64,000 bases of DNA from Straminergon stramineum (Eukaryota; Streptophyta; Bryopsida; Hypnales; Calliergonaceae). How positions within the stretch are numbered: the first letter of the stretch is position 1; each line of letters begins with the position of its first letter. Location of the stretch: NCBI GenBank assembly GCA_963920665.1, contig OY987272.1, positions 7,321,001 to 7,385,000 of the forward strand, read 5' to 3'. The position numbers were made by a program, and so were the translations under genes. Below are positions 22,440 to 35,000 of this stretch, in pieces. The notes beneath the pieces are model-generated. The model made no database searches and was not told where the DNA came from. It was given only the letters and a program-made list of their open reading frames with translations.

Positions 22440-25400
22440 CTAGTGACATAGTACAGTGCATGCCGCACTAAAATGTATTGCAAAAATGATCCAAAATAGT
22501 GTTAGTGTATTGCAATTGATAAGCAATCTCATGAAATTAATGTCATGAAATTGGACTAGCATCATATACTTGCCATGTATTGCGTGATGTGATGTTCTCC
22601 TAAGCATTTGATATAGCACTCTTCCCATTTCTTGACCTTTGTCTTAAAACCTACAGTAGACTCCTCATTTGTCAATCTCAAGCCATTGAGGTAAGGAAGA
22701 AAAGTCTCTAGTACTTGCCACATATCTAGTTTTCCCGCTTACTTTGTCCATTGTGCATGAGATTATTCTTTGTGTTAACTACAATGACATGCAAGTTCAA
22801 GGAGCTATTTCCAAATGGAATCGATTTGAAGAGCTTCAAAGTGTGTGCCTCGTCAAATGATGGCTTGTTTGGCTCATTATTTGACTTTCTCGACAAATCC
22901 CAGTCTTTGAATATTGTAATATTGACGCCATCTGCATCAGTAGGAGAAACAACCTTCTTCATTTCTGTGATAGCTTTGTTTTGTAGGTTCTCTAATCACA
23001 AATTGTCCATACATGCATGAAATGCATGTAAACTATCTTCTAAACCACCTTGTTGAATGCATGAAGAATGCATATATGCACTCTATCCAAAGGAATCTCT
23101 AAAATTGGTATCCACCTACTAGTGGTTGCAGCTCCATGCAATAACTTTACACATATCTTCTTCGAAAGCAATCCATCATCCCATGCAAACTTTCAAGATT
23201 TCATTGTTGTAGCAACTTAATCAATTGTTCCTATTGTCGCCTTTTTGAATTCTTGCATACAATATATGCCAGTTGTAGAGGCTATTGGCACCCATTTTCA
23301 AGCCATATATGCATTTCATAATTTTAAGATCAATTACTAAATGCCACTCAACTTTGAATGATCCAATGTTTGGCACATCAAGAAGCTTTCCATTTTCTTG
23401 ATCCTTGATGATTATTAGAATATTAGTTTGAGAAAATACCCAAAGCAAGATCTCATGGGTTTCTCATGGAACTTGAAAAGCTGCAACTAGCCAAATTTTC
23501 CTCTCGGATTGTACTGAAAAGTATCGCTCACTACCTAGTTCAATGCTCGTATCTAATGCAAGGTTCATTAGTGTCAATCCCACTCGTTCCATCTTCTAAG
23601 AATGTATGATTTCTGCTTCATCCAACTTTAGGACAAAATTTAAAGGTTGTCTTTGCAATTTTATTTCAGAAAGGCCAAAACACGATCTTAGCTTATGGTG
23701 ATAGCTTGTAACATAATCACATCCGCAATTGTGTTAGAAATAATAGGCTTAATTTTCAACCACCTTTCTCAATAAGATTGCTTATCATATTATAATTTAA
23801 GAGTATAGTGTATGTCAATATTTCAAGTGACTAATCTTCATGAGTAATGTTGTATAACTCGACTATGGTCCTCTGGACCTTCTCTATATCACAGAATAAC
23901 GAATTATTCTTGTTCAATATGAGTTTGATTGGGTCTTTAGTCTTGGACTTTGTTGAGCATAGTACCTTGAGCCTATTGTGGATCGATTGGTAATCTCCAA
24001 CATTTTCATACAATTTTAAGTTCAATAGCTTCCTTGCTATTGAAACTTTGTGAGGATTTAGCAAGCATCCAATGCGTAGTCCTTTACTAACAATCTTGGT
24101 TGTTCCTTTAAATTTTTTGTAAATAGCTTCATATCTAGCATGTGTTATTCTATTCCGGTCACAAGTTTCAAATATTTCATTAGCTCCAAGAGCTTCACTG
24201 ATTCGATCAAAGTAATAATTTGCCACGCATACTCTAAGAGTAGCCATCTTAGCGGAATCACACATTGTAGAAACTTCATGAAGTGATAGCCAACAATGCT
24301 ATTTTGTGAGCCTATGAGCATGAGCCTATAAGCATTGAGCAGGGATTATGTGAGCATTGAGCTCAAAAACTTGAAAAAGCATTAGAAAACTTATTCATAT
24401 TTCTAAAAATAGATTCCATGTTAAAATTTGGATCAAATTTATTATTTTTAGTAAATTTTAGTACCTACTACCATGGACCTATTGTTGTGAACCTATTACT
24501 GTGGATATGTAGAATTCAGATGAAAATTCTAATTTTGAATCTTCTCTAGAAGTATACATTACAAATATGAAGAATCCAAATCATGTGAAAGATGAATGGA
24601 GATGGAAATACGTTTGTTTAGAGTATTGGTTGATCATTGTCCTATTAAAGCATGGACCCTCCCATGATCAGTAGGAACACACCAAAAAAATTTCTTGATG
24701 TGCTATGATTGAATTTGTTTAAATTAAAAAAAAAAAATTGTTCATTAGATTTCATTACATGTATTGAAAGAACTTAGCCGCACCAAGTTTCATTTTTTGT
24801 TAATCACTATCTTATAGTAGCATGGATCTTCTCAAGACCAATGGGAGAAGTACCTTTGCTTGTGTGTTAATATATTGTAATCAAACTTTTTAACATTTTA
24901 GAAAATATTTTTAAGATTTTAAGAAAATATTTAGTTGATAGAAATTATTTGTGTAAATAATGAACTTAGATACACCAAAATGTTAATTAGTTAATCATTG
25001 TCTTCTTGTGGGACTTCTAGGGGATCTAATTCTTCTGTTTTGATCAAATAGTTGTTTGATTGATCACTCCCCTCCTGTTGCTTGGTATCTCTTGACATTG
25101 AGGGGAGCCCCCCAACCACAAAAAATTATTTTATTTTATTTTATTTTTTTGACTTTCCACGACAGGGGCACGAGGTGGCTCCCCTGGGTGTAGAGGGGTA
25201 TTAAGTAGAAAGAGGGGAGTGATTATAAAAAAATGATTTTTAATGGAACAAATTTATTTGATTTCAAAAGAATCCTAATTAATCATCAATTTTTTTCTTT
25301 TTAAAATCTAACAATGAAAGTTCAATAAATGGCACATCAAGGTTGTTCAAGGAACCACAGTAGTAGGGCCACAGTAATAGGTATTAATAAAATTGATTCA

Positions 25401-26100
25401 AAATAGGAAATTTTAGCCAAAAATTTTAGATGGAATCTCTAAAAAGTTGTATGCTCATAGGCTTACAAGCTCATGCTCATAGGCTCACAAAATAGAACCC
25501 CTAAAGTGACAACGAGGAAGAGAGAACTTCCCCACTACCTTCTTGTACAATTTTACTTCTACGGAATTGATGCCTTCTATCATGTTGTATGTTTGATTCA
25601 TGAATTGCCATGCAATTCTAGAATTCAAAATACTCCTAGCCAAATGTATGGTTCTCTTTGCTTGCCCTCCATTCGGAACTAAGCTGGTCTTACAAGTCCT
25701 TTTGTGGTCGAGCTGAACTTCAATATCCATAAGGAGTTTTCACCAATTTTTGTAAACAAAACTCCCGCTGCCTCAAGGTAGCTTTTATTCTCCAAAGCTC
25801 TAACAATAAGGTAGATACCTTCTTCCCATGCTCCTCCTTCAAACTTTTGAGTTCTATCCAAAAATCTAACTATAATTGTAATTCCTCGCCACCACTACTC
25901 CTAGTAGCATTTTTTAATTGATCACACTCATCTTGAAGATTGCGACTCTGAATCTTTAGTTTCTCACTCTCTAAAAATAGAATTATATTTTTTTCTTTGA
26001 TTTTTTTCCTCACCACAGACTCCTCTCCTGTGATTATCACTAGACGATCTCTCTCTTCAAATGTGGATGTCAAAAGTAGTATCAACTCTTTCAACGTCAC
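22440..26100 (-). pseudogene. Decayed transposon-type ORF, split by a later insertion
   Basis: Collinear minus-strand fragments read through stops and frameshifts. They lie at 26100-25496 (coiled-coil-like, then NSRIAWQFMNQTYNM), 24298-23831 (ISEALGANEIFETCDRNRIT and NNSLFCDIEKVQRTIVELY), 23650-23221 (LKLDEAEIIHS, RYFSVQSE, then VEWHL..D.K..KC.YGLKMGANSLYN) and 22962-22726 (KPSFDEAHTLKLFKS). At least two in-frame stops and several frame changes mean it is not functional. I cannot assign a transposase superfamily. The arrangement looks like a large uncharacterised ORF of a repeat family. An inverted-repeat element at 24299-25495 interrupts it. Confidence 0.5.
24299..25495. mobile_element. Inverted-repeat element nested in the decayed ORF
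   Basis: The two ends carry a 27-bp perfect terminal inverted repeat beginning CTATTTTGTGAGCC (24299-24325 and its complement ending at 25495). Looser complementarity continues inward, for example CCTATTACTGTGG on the left against CCACAGTAATAGG on the right. A TA target duplication inside the outer CTA/TAG is possible, but the palindromic ends make the boundary ambiguous. There is no coding capacity. Removing it rejoins the fragments of the interrupted frame on the minus strand. Confidence 0.65.
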
Positions 26101-26489
26101 AATCTCTCTTCGTGCCTAATACAATGCAAAATTACTTCTATCATCTGTAGCACAAAGACTTTCAATATAACCTAATAAACCATTCTTTCTCTCTGCCGTG
26201 AATTCCAACAAATCACTCACACTTCGAAAATGAGGGCATCTACCATTGCCTAGTTGATGAGGATAAATCAATCCATCCAACCACAAGTCCACATTTGTTG
26301 CTCCACAATCTTGAATCCAAGGAAATTCAGACTTTGGAGTTTGCTCGTGTAGCGCCCCCCTTGGAAAATTAATGGTGCATATTTTCCAGCAATGGTTGCA
26401 CTAATCTTGTAAACCCAAAGACTTGTCATTCATGCAAGCAACCACCATAAGTCAAGCAAAAATATCACTGTCTTCCACCATGATGTTCT

Positions 26490-26697
26490 GATTATGATCA
26501 ACAACATGACCATCTAATTACAATCAATAAGCTAACAATTTGATTACAACCAACAAGATGACGATTTGATTATGATCAATAAGTTGATGATCTAATTACT
26601 ATCAAGAACATGACAAACTGATTACAATCAGTAAACTCACGATCTGATGAAAATCAATAAACTAACGATCTAATTACGATCAACAATATGATGATGT
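26490..26697. repeat. 26-bp tandem repeat, eight copies
   Basis: Units beginning GATTA(T/C)(G/A)ATCAA or AATTACNATCAA start at 26490, 26516, 26542, 26568, 26594, 26620, 26646 and 26672, exactly 26 bp apart. Divergence between units is about 20-30 percent. No ORF spans it. Confidence 0.88.
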
Positions 26698-28813
26698 AAG
26701 CACATTGCTATCCAGAATTCCAAATCAATACTAAAACCCTTGGAAGCAAAGTCTTGAACTTTGGAAATCAGTCTTACTTCAACATTGCAAGCAAGTGAAG
26801 CATCAATCAAGCTCAACATGTGCATATAGCATGCTAACTTCACACTATGAATCACTTCTAAAGCTGAGTATTGTATTTGATCTAGTAGAATTTTGAAGTA
26901 TTACCTAAGTACCTAGAGTCAGATCCTCTCGTCAACAATGCTATTGCCTCAGTAAATTCTTAAAAAGAATTTTGGTGCCGAAAGCTCCTCTAAGTCAAAT
27001 GGATGAGCTTCGTTCCTTCCTTCACCTCAAATTTTTGACGTGCAACAATTTTGATTCTCCTCAGTGATACACCTTTGAGAGCTTCGTACATTTTAGCTAG
27101 CCTTGCCAACACAAATGACTCATGAATTGGTGGTGGAATGTAAATTGGCAGGATTCAAGATCATGATCGAGCCATAGTGGAATTTCTGCCCATGCAAACT
27201 TGTTGCAATGTGGACTTACCCGAAATCATGGAAGTGGGACAAAAAAAAAGTCCCATTTAAATTTGAAATCACAACCGCCAAACTAATCTTGGTTTAGATG
27301 ATCCTAGCCATTGATTTGATTTCTCATTAGGGGACATTTGAAGGCTCCAAGAGCCCGCTTCCAGGCTATTCCCTACATTGTTCCCTGTGCTGCCAGAAAT
27401 TGGGAACCAACCCATAATGGGTTGAGTTTCCAAAAATTTAGAAAAAAAAAATGAAAATTTTTTTTCCCACAAAATTTCTAGAAAGTACTGATTAACTTAA
27501 AACTGAATTACAAAAATATTTTTGAAAATAATTTAAATTTTTTTAAATATATTATTTCTGATGTGGCAGTGACTGTGCCACGTCATATTGTTGTTGTGTC
27601 AAGTTCCCATAGCTTGGGAACTCAAGATAACTTGCGGGCTCTTGGAGCCTTCAAATTTCATCTAATGATGTTGCCCGAGTTCCCAAGCTGATTCCTGATT
27701 TTCATTTGTTCTAAAGGTAGATGGACAGATAGCCTCCTATATGCTTCAAAAAAATTCTAATGATTATTTTTCATTGATAGTCTTGCATACTAAAAACATC
27801 TACATCTAAACATCATATATCATAGACACACAACAAGCTCACTAAGGCAAAGGTGAATATCTATTTAAAGTATCCATTCACCAAAAAAAAATTAAAAATA
27901 TTCAATTATATTAATGTATTGTATTCACCAAATAGCAACTTTGAAATCAATGAATGCAAATTTCATTCAAATCCATGTGCTAGTGTACTTGGAGCTCTCT
28001 TTTACAAACTAATGTCTACTTGCTCCTCAACTTGTTCTAAACTCAATTGTCAAAATAGATACTTTGTTGAAATATATTGTTGTCATGATGCTTGACTTCT
28101 TTGTAAGAGCAAAGAAATACCTTAATTTAAGTTAGGTGCTTACATAGGCTTATAATTAGCCTTACTTGAATTATTGCCAAATGAATGAGCCTATTAATTT
28201 GGATTTTGAAAAAAACAATCACCATTTAAAAAAAAACTGAACTTTGTTTTAATTCTTGTGGCCATTAATTTCAAAGTTTTTTCAACTATTTTTTTGGAAT
28301 TTTTTTTTGGCTATGTTATACATCAAGAGGTCAAATTGAGTTTTCCAATAGAATATTTGACTATATGTTTATAGAGAAAGTCTCTACCTTGAAAAGATAG
28401 ACTCCTATTCACATGGTTGAGAAGTTAGAAATTGTTACGATTAATACACAATAGTCCAAGCTTACATAGTGATCAATTTTCAACAATTTTTATGAAGTTA
28501 GAAACTCATAAAAAAAAATTTATGACAATCTAATGCTTTGAATTTTGTATAACAATATGGCATATTCATCAACAAAACTTGAGCAAATAGAACAAATGAA
28601 AATCATCCAATCTACATTGCAAAATTCTAAGGTCTTTGTCATTTATAGCACGTAAATTCAAACAATGGCTTTTTATAGTGAACCTTTATTGCCATAAGAG
28701 CACGGTCATTGTAGTTCACGAAATGATCCTATTACACAAGAGTTAAGCCAATCTTCTAAAAAGCCCCACCCCAAGCTTACCAATGCCAAAAAATTGGACT
28801 AGCTTCCCAAATT
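26698..28813. other. Intergenic, no gene seen apart from an inverted-repeat pair
   Basis: The open frames here (for example 27269-27472 and 27853-28095) show no motif. The one structured feature is the inverted-repeat pair near 27.3-27.7 kb, listed separately. Confidence 0.5.
27325..27667. mobile_element. Putative MITE-like inverted-repeat unit
   Basis: A perfect 23-bp inverted repeat occupies 27336-27358 and 27634-27656 (core GGCTCCAAGAGCCCGC). CATTAG and CTAATG lie just outside it on each side. The interior is AT-rich and non-coding. No clear target-site duplication was found. Confidence 0.5.
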
Positions 28814-28936
28814 CACTACAAGAAACTAGTGTTGGTTTTAAGAAAATCTAGGTGACACAAAATGTAGTTTTTTGGCAAAAAACTACATTTTGTGTCACCT
28901 AGATTTTCTTGAAACCAACACTAGTTTCTTCTAATG
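28814..28936. mobile_element. CACTA-type foldback (hairpin) element
   Basis: The 123-bp element begins CACTACAAGAAACTAGTG and is almost entirely one inverted repeat. About 60 bp on each side are complementary with roughly three or four mismatches. It is flanked by the triplet ATT on both sides (28811-28813 and 28937-28939), a 3-bp target duplication as for CACTA elements. If transcribed it would form a long hairpin. Confidence 0.8.
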
Positions 28937-30487
28937 ATTCCATGTTCTAGAAACCATTTTTCATGACACGACCATTTCTTTAGAATATTCAAGTCTAAGA
29001 GATTAAATGTCATGTTCCTATTGTTCGTTGTAGATGCATCAATCTCAATAGCCAAGTGCAACACCTAAATTTCAACTCACAATCTATTGGTTCAAGTCTA
29101 AGAGTATCATTTGTGGATGCACTATAACCATGTGCTAAAAATGTAGCATAGCCAAAGAATGACCATAGACAATCAAGGAAAATAGCCTTTGACTTGCAAT
29201 GGCCATGCTCCTACTGGAGCACTAGATGGGTGGTTGGACATAATCCAAGAGGAAAATTTTTGAACATAACATTAGAAACCAACACTTAGGTTGTCTCTTT
29301 TGGTCCCTTAGAAAATAGGAGCCCTGAGCATTGCAACTTCGTAGCCAGCTAGGGACTCTTTGCAACTTCCCAATCAACCAATGACACTAGTGTTGCAACT
29401 TCCTCAATCAATGACTAGTTTGTGCAAGTTAATCTAAATTCACTCCCAAAGATCCAAGGAGGGATTATCCCAATCCCCATAGGAGAGTAGTTTAAGTTGG
29501 TTAATAATGTTACAGAATGAGTTGGCTCCTACAAGTCTAGGAAGTACAACCAATTCCATGCCTAAAACCTAATTTAATTTTTGTCTCTATGGGATTCACA
29601 ACAAGGTGTAGACCACTTTGAATATCTATAAAATTTTGAGTGTGGGATAGGGAAGTTGAGGAGAGCCTAAGCACCAAAAAAGCAGGTCCAAAGCCGCTCC
29701 GTTGTAGCAACAATTTTGATATACGAATAAAGAAGAGCTAAGCAATGTTTTTTCCTTTGAAACAGCTGACCAAGCACCCCATTGATGATGTTTTAAATCA
29801 TCAATTCACCACACCTACATAGTACCCTCCATTTTGTAGGGAGCATGCAACCATATCCTTCGAGCTCACCAAGTAATTCTTGCCATGTCAATTTGACCAT
29901 CTTGGTGTGGCAATGCTTGAAGCAAATCCAAAACCAAGCCAACAATGCATTCACCTTGAAGATCAACTATGCATTTGTGACAAGAGCTTAACTTTGAAAG
30001 GATCAAACCTATTTTCAAGTTATTTTGCCAAAATTGAGCAAATTTTTGAATCAATAGGTGCATTCTTCATTTCTACAATGATCTAGAAAGCCATACATTG
30101 ACCATTTTTTGGTCGTTATATTATAGAATAAACCATGTAAGGACATTGCAAACCAGAGTGGTCCAATGGATGACAAAGAATCCTTCTATATTAACTACAC
30201 CTAAAATCACACAAATAATCTTTGTGGCATGATCAATATGCTTTAGAAAATGAACAACAATTTTTGCTCATTGTTAAGGGACTATGAATCAATATGCAAG
30301 TGTTTCCATAATTTTTGGTCACATTGTGAATTAGTTACAAATTTTCAAAGATGCAAGGTGTAGGGTGCTAAAAGTATCATGTAGGTGATGCCAAAATCCA
30401 TTTGATGCACATGAAGAAATCACACTAGTAGTATCCAAACAAGTCACAAAAGAGAAGTTAAAACAACCAAAAGTACACCTAGAATCG
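28937..30487. other. Intergenic, no gene; contains one dispersed-repeat copy
   Basis: I see no coding exon. The stretch 29985-30100 belongs to a repeat family also seen near 31380-31470 (inverted), 47810-47960 and 61865-61995. Its core is AATAGGTGCATTCTTCATTT. Confidence 0.5.
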
Positions 30488-30945
30488 ACCACTTGTAAGG
30501 TTGCCACCTCCACAATACTATAAATAGAGTTGCCCACTTTTCAAAATGCCCACTTGTAAAGTTGCCACCTCCACAATACTATAAATAGAGTTGCCCACTT
30601 TTCAAAATGCCCACTTGTAAAGTTGCCACCTCCACAATACTATAAATAGAGTTGCCCACTTTTCAAAATGCCCACTTGTAAAGTTGCCACCTCCACAATA
30701 CTATAAATAGAGTTGCCCACTTTTCAAAATGCCCACTTGTAAAGTTGCCACCTTCACAATACTATAAATAGAGTTGCCCACTTTTCAAAATGTCCACTTG
30801 TAAAGTTGCCACCTCCACAATACTATAAATAGAGTTGCACACTTTTCAATTTGACCCTTAATTCCACTTTACACTTATTGTTGTAATTGTAAGGTTGCCA
30901 CCTCCACAGTACTATAAATAGAGTTGCACACTTCTCAAAATGACC
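30488..30945. repeat. 61-bp tandem array, each unit with a TATA-box-like core
   Basis: Six near-identical 61-bp units and one diverged unit read TTGCCACCTCCACAATACTATAAATAGAGTTGCCCACTTTTCAAAATG in two parts: TTGCCACCTCCACAATAC and CTATAAATAGAGTTGCCC. TATAAATA occurs at 30519, 30580, 30641, 30702, 30763, 30824 and 30913. Copies differ by only a few bases, so amplification is recent or the units have been homogenised. No ORF spans the array. Confidence 0.92.
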
Positions 30946-30954
30946 CTTCACACC

Positions 30955-31090
30955 ACGATTATCCTTGTAATGCGCACCATTTTGAATATCCTCCCACCAC
31001 CATTATCCTTGTAATGTGCACCATTTGGAATATCCTCCCACCACCATTATCCTTGTAATGTGCACCATTTTGGATATCTTCCCTGTTTAG
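30955..31090. repeat. 44-bp tandem repeat, three copies
   Basis: ATCCTTGTAATG recurs at 30961, 31005 and 31049, followed by CACCATTTTGAATATC and CTCCCACCACC. The array directly follows the 61-bp array. Confidence 0.9.
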
Positions 31091-31750
31091 TTTCCCTTCA
31101 AAAATAGGGTTTGATTTTGAAGAGTGGTCCATTTTAGGTGTAGTTATCTTACATAAGACAATAATACATATATTCATTCTAAGAATTTTGTGCAAATAGG
31201 TGAGTTCTTGCATAGTAGTTTGACCTCCAATGAATGCTTTTGGATTGATTTTTTAAGTACATGATTCACATTGTACCAAAGAGGATGATTTTCACAATGA
31301 CCAACCTATCTTTACAAGTTTAACTTTGTAAGAACATTATAGACCTAGAATATCCAATGAAGGACCTCACTAAAAGAAAACAAAGAATGCACCTATTGAT
31401 CCAATAATTGGAATAATTGGAGTATTTTGGTGACTACCTCATTCATGGGGGCCACATCCTTTGAGGGTTGAAGAATTGCAAAAAAAAGTCCCAATTGCCA
31501 ATTGAATTCTTGGAGGGATTCCACAGTGGAATTTGTGATTCTACTTTTTACTCCTGTACCCGGGGATTACAGGAAAACCACTCAACCACCCCCGTATCAA
31601 CCACCCTCACTGTGCATGAGCTGAAGAATTTTCACAAGGGCAGGGACAGAAAATCGAGTGACAAGAGCCTTTTTCAAATCCGAGCTGCAGTGAAGGAAAG
31701 CAAGCCGCAAAAGAAGCACGAGAGCATCCATCCGCATACTGAAAATCAGT

Positions 31751-31980
31751 TGACATTATTCTCGACAACAAATCAAATGACTCAAATCGAATAGCAAGCA
31801 ACTATATAACTTCAGTTAAGAACAACCTGCCCAAGGGAAAACATGGGAGGTCAACTTCATTTGTTTAGTTTGTCATAAACCATCAGCTTCCACATTAACA
31901 AAGGCAATGACAGCAAGGAAGCGCTGAGGCAACCCAACCTGCAGACTAATTCAATGTATAAGTTCGCATGTCGGGTTAAA
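31751..31980 (-). pseudogene. Partial duplicate of the DUF632 gene 3' end
   Basis: The stretch closely matches 31985-32200, which holds the last codons and 3'UTR of the DUF630/DUF632 gene. The minus strand of the copy still reads MRTYTLN, like TRTYTLNN of the gene. A TAG follows at once and the frame is lost. Shared non-coding text (GACATTATTCTC, TTTGTTTAGTTTGTCATA) shows that the unit of about 225 bp includes 3'UTR. Confidence 0.8.
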
Positions 31981-32077
31981 AAAATCATTTGACATTATTC
32001 TCTACAAAGAGTCAAATATTGAAACAAACCACTACCGACGACCTCCCCCAAGGCAGGGAAAACAGAGGAAGTCCGCT

Positions 32078-35000
32078 TCATTTGTTTAGTTTGTCATACA
32101 CATCAGCTTCCATAGTAACGAAGACGATGACAGCATGGAAGAGCTGCGGCAACCCTATTTGCAGATTATTTAATGTATAAGTTCGCGTGTCAGTCGAAGC
32201 TTTCCTTACAGCTTCCCGTCCATCTTCGAGTTTCCTTCGGGTGACCTCGCATTTCATCCTCTTCTCCGCCACCTCGGTCCCAACCCCAGAGCCCATCCCA
32301 TTGCCCTGGTTGCTGAGCACCATGTCAAACCTGCGGTCGTCCATATCACTACCTGACGTTGTTGTTGGGGACCGAGAGGGAGGTCCGAGACCAGGACCAG
32401 TGCCCGCTTCTCGCATAGCTTCTCGCGTAGCCTCTCGCGTATAAGCAGCATTCAGTGACTGCTCTCGTCTCTCCAACTCACGCTCACAAGTTTCCACCCT
32501 TTTCTTCATACGAAGCTCCTCCATCTGAAACTTCATCATCTCCCTGACCACGCCGGCGAAGGCGGCGATGGCTTCAGTCGCCACTTTATCGGCTACACGG
32601 TCTAACAAGTCCTGCCATTGTTGGCAGAGTTCGTAAATGGGGCTTGATCCCACGTTGTAGTAGGGCGACCGTGGGGACCGAGAAGGAGACCTGGACCCAC
32701 TTCTCCTGTCGTCCACCTCATCACTCCCGAATTGCATCAGACTCATTCGTAACCAGGATGTCAAATTCTTTAGGTGTTCTTTTTGGGAATATACATTTCT
32801 GCTCAGCGCTTCTGACCACCTGGAAGACCACAAACACACCGGCAGGGTCAAGACTTGCATCTGTGCTGTGAGATATCCCTAAAAGCGTTGAAATGAGCAT
32901 TTGAGCATGGTTCCTGTCTTCATTGAAATTAGCCTTGAATCTGTACTGCAAGTTGTCTACCCTCAAGGGCATTGAAATAAGCATTTGAATATGATTGATG
33001 TCTTGTTTTTTAATTGGTCTTGATGGATATTCAAAGACGACTCCAAGAATTCATAGCAAATATGATTTGGACACCGGATGAATAAACTATGAGCTTTCAC
33101 TATGTCACTAAAATTCACCTTCGCCTTCCACATTCAGAACATTTTCAAAATAGGAAGGAATCTGTAGGGTTTGCTTGTAGGTAAGGATTTCAATTGGGAG
33201 AAGCTACCCTAGCACCCTTGACTACATTCAACCCTCTCTGATGACACACTCTGAAATTGCATATTTCTTGTATATTCTCAGAATTTGTCATGTTGTGTAC
33301 ATAGCTGATTGGACAACGTCCACATTTCAATCTGGGAACACAGGCAAAGGGGCCCCCGAGGCAATGTCATTAAAGAGGGATGGGTGTACACGAAGGAGTT
33401 TGATCAGAGGTTAGTGTGCCACTATGCTACATATTTACAGTTTGATAAATAAATTTCAGTTCATTAACCTTTCACCCCTGATGTTCATGCTAAAGATAGA
33501 AATTATCCTAGCAATTATGGTAACATTCAAAATGTATTTGTATTGGTCAAAAGAGTAGGGTATGATTTCTCCATTCTATTTTTCCATTTTTGTTACTTTC
33601 TTTGAAGCCTCGTATATGATATATTTGAACTCCTATAGATATGTAAGTAACCCGTTTTGGCCAATTGGCCATGAGGGCACTGAAAGGTTAAAGGGATTCA
33701 ATCATGAGCAAACATAGTTTAGTTTGTTTTGTAAATGAGTGAGAACATTGAAAAATAGCTGATCACAAAAGAAAAGGAAAGTAGGACTGTAGGAGCATAC
33801 TTGTTGAGAGCAGATTCCAGTTGGGATGTGGCCTGGCGATGAAAGCTTGTAGTTGATTCAAAAGCAGCGGAATTTTCAAGCCTTCCAATAGCTTCCACAG
33901 CTTTCAACTGAGCTTTGTGAAACACAGACATCTCCCTCCACATAGCTCCGATTCTGCACACAATTTAAACCCAAGGAAGAATTCATAAAGTGCCTGACAC
34001 GACGATAAAATCAATCAACATCATCGAATTCTAAAGATATCCCCAAATCCAACTCCAAAACTATTTTCAGAGCCAGAAAGACAACTCCTAAATGTCACCA
34101 AGGCATTCAAATAAAGAAAAAAACAGAGAATGAACATTAATCACATTTCAATGGCCTACACATGGAAAGATTCCACGATCTAATCAATTCAGGGGGAAGT
34201 CCAAAAATTTAGTATCCGCCACAACACCCAAACAAGACTTTGAAAAAAAAACATTATAAACAAAGAGGTCAGAATGATTTACAGAAATGAGAAAACACGC
34301 ACAGCACCCAGTGATGTTACTGGAAATTACCCATCAAGTAAGTCCACAAGCTGTGGGTACAGTTCCTCGTCCCTTAGCTTCTGCACCTGCTGATAACCAT
34401 GGTCTACAGCTTGAATAGCGACCACCATTCGAGTCTGGAGGGCTTTAATAGTGGACCGGGTTTTGTCGATGACATTATGGTCCTCATTCTTTTGATCTTG
34501 ATTCCTAAGAATAGCAAGTTTCCTCTCCAAATCCACTTTAAGAGCTTCTGCTTGCTGTTCACAGATCACCCAAACATTACATACCCTGGTCAAGTCCACA
34601 ACCAATCACTGCTAGTAGTTGAGAAAAATCAACTCCACAGGGTCTCTAAGCCAAGTAGTTCATAAACCAACGGGGTGCTTTAAACTGTCCATATCTAAAA
34701 GTGTTCAATATTTCACCTCCAGATGCTGTTTCCTAATCAGGTCTATGACCAACCACTGGCAGGAAATTTAACTCAAAGCACATTCAAAGTACTTCAAATG
34801 CATGAGATTCTGAAGTATCATAACACGCACCTTGACTTCTAAATAAAGTTTCTTTTCCCAAGCGAACAATCTATCAAGAGATGCCGCATGACTGTTGAGC
34901 CCACACTCTTCTGTAAACCGTTGGCTGCTCATGTTGCTTATACTTCTTCGCATGCTCATTATATTAGGAGAATCATCCGTTAGAACACTCGCGTTACTCA

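Noticed and set aside
30488..31090. CRISPR-like repeat array
   Set aside because: The units are head-to-tail tandem repeats without unique spacers, in a eukaryotic genome.
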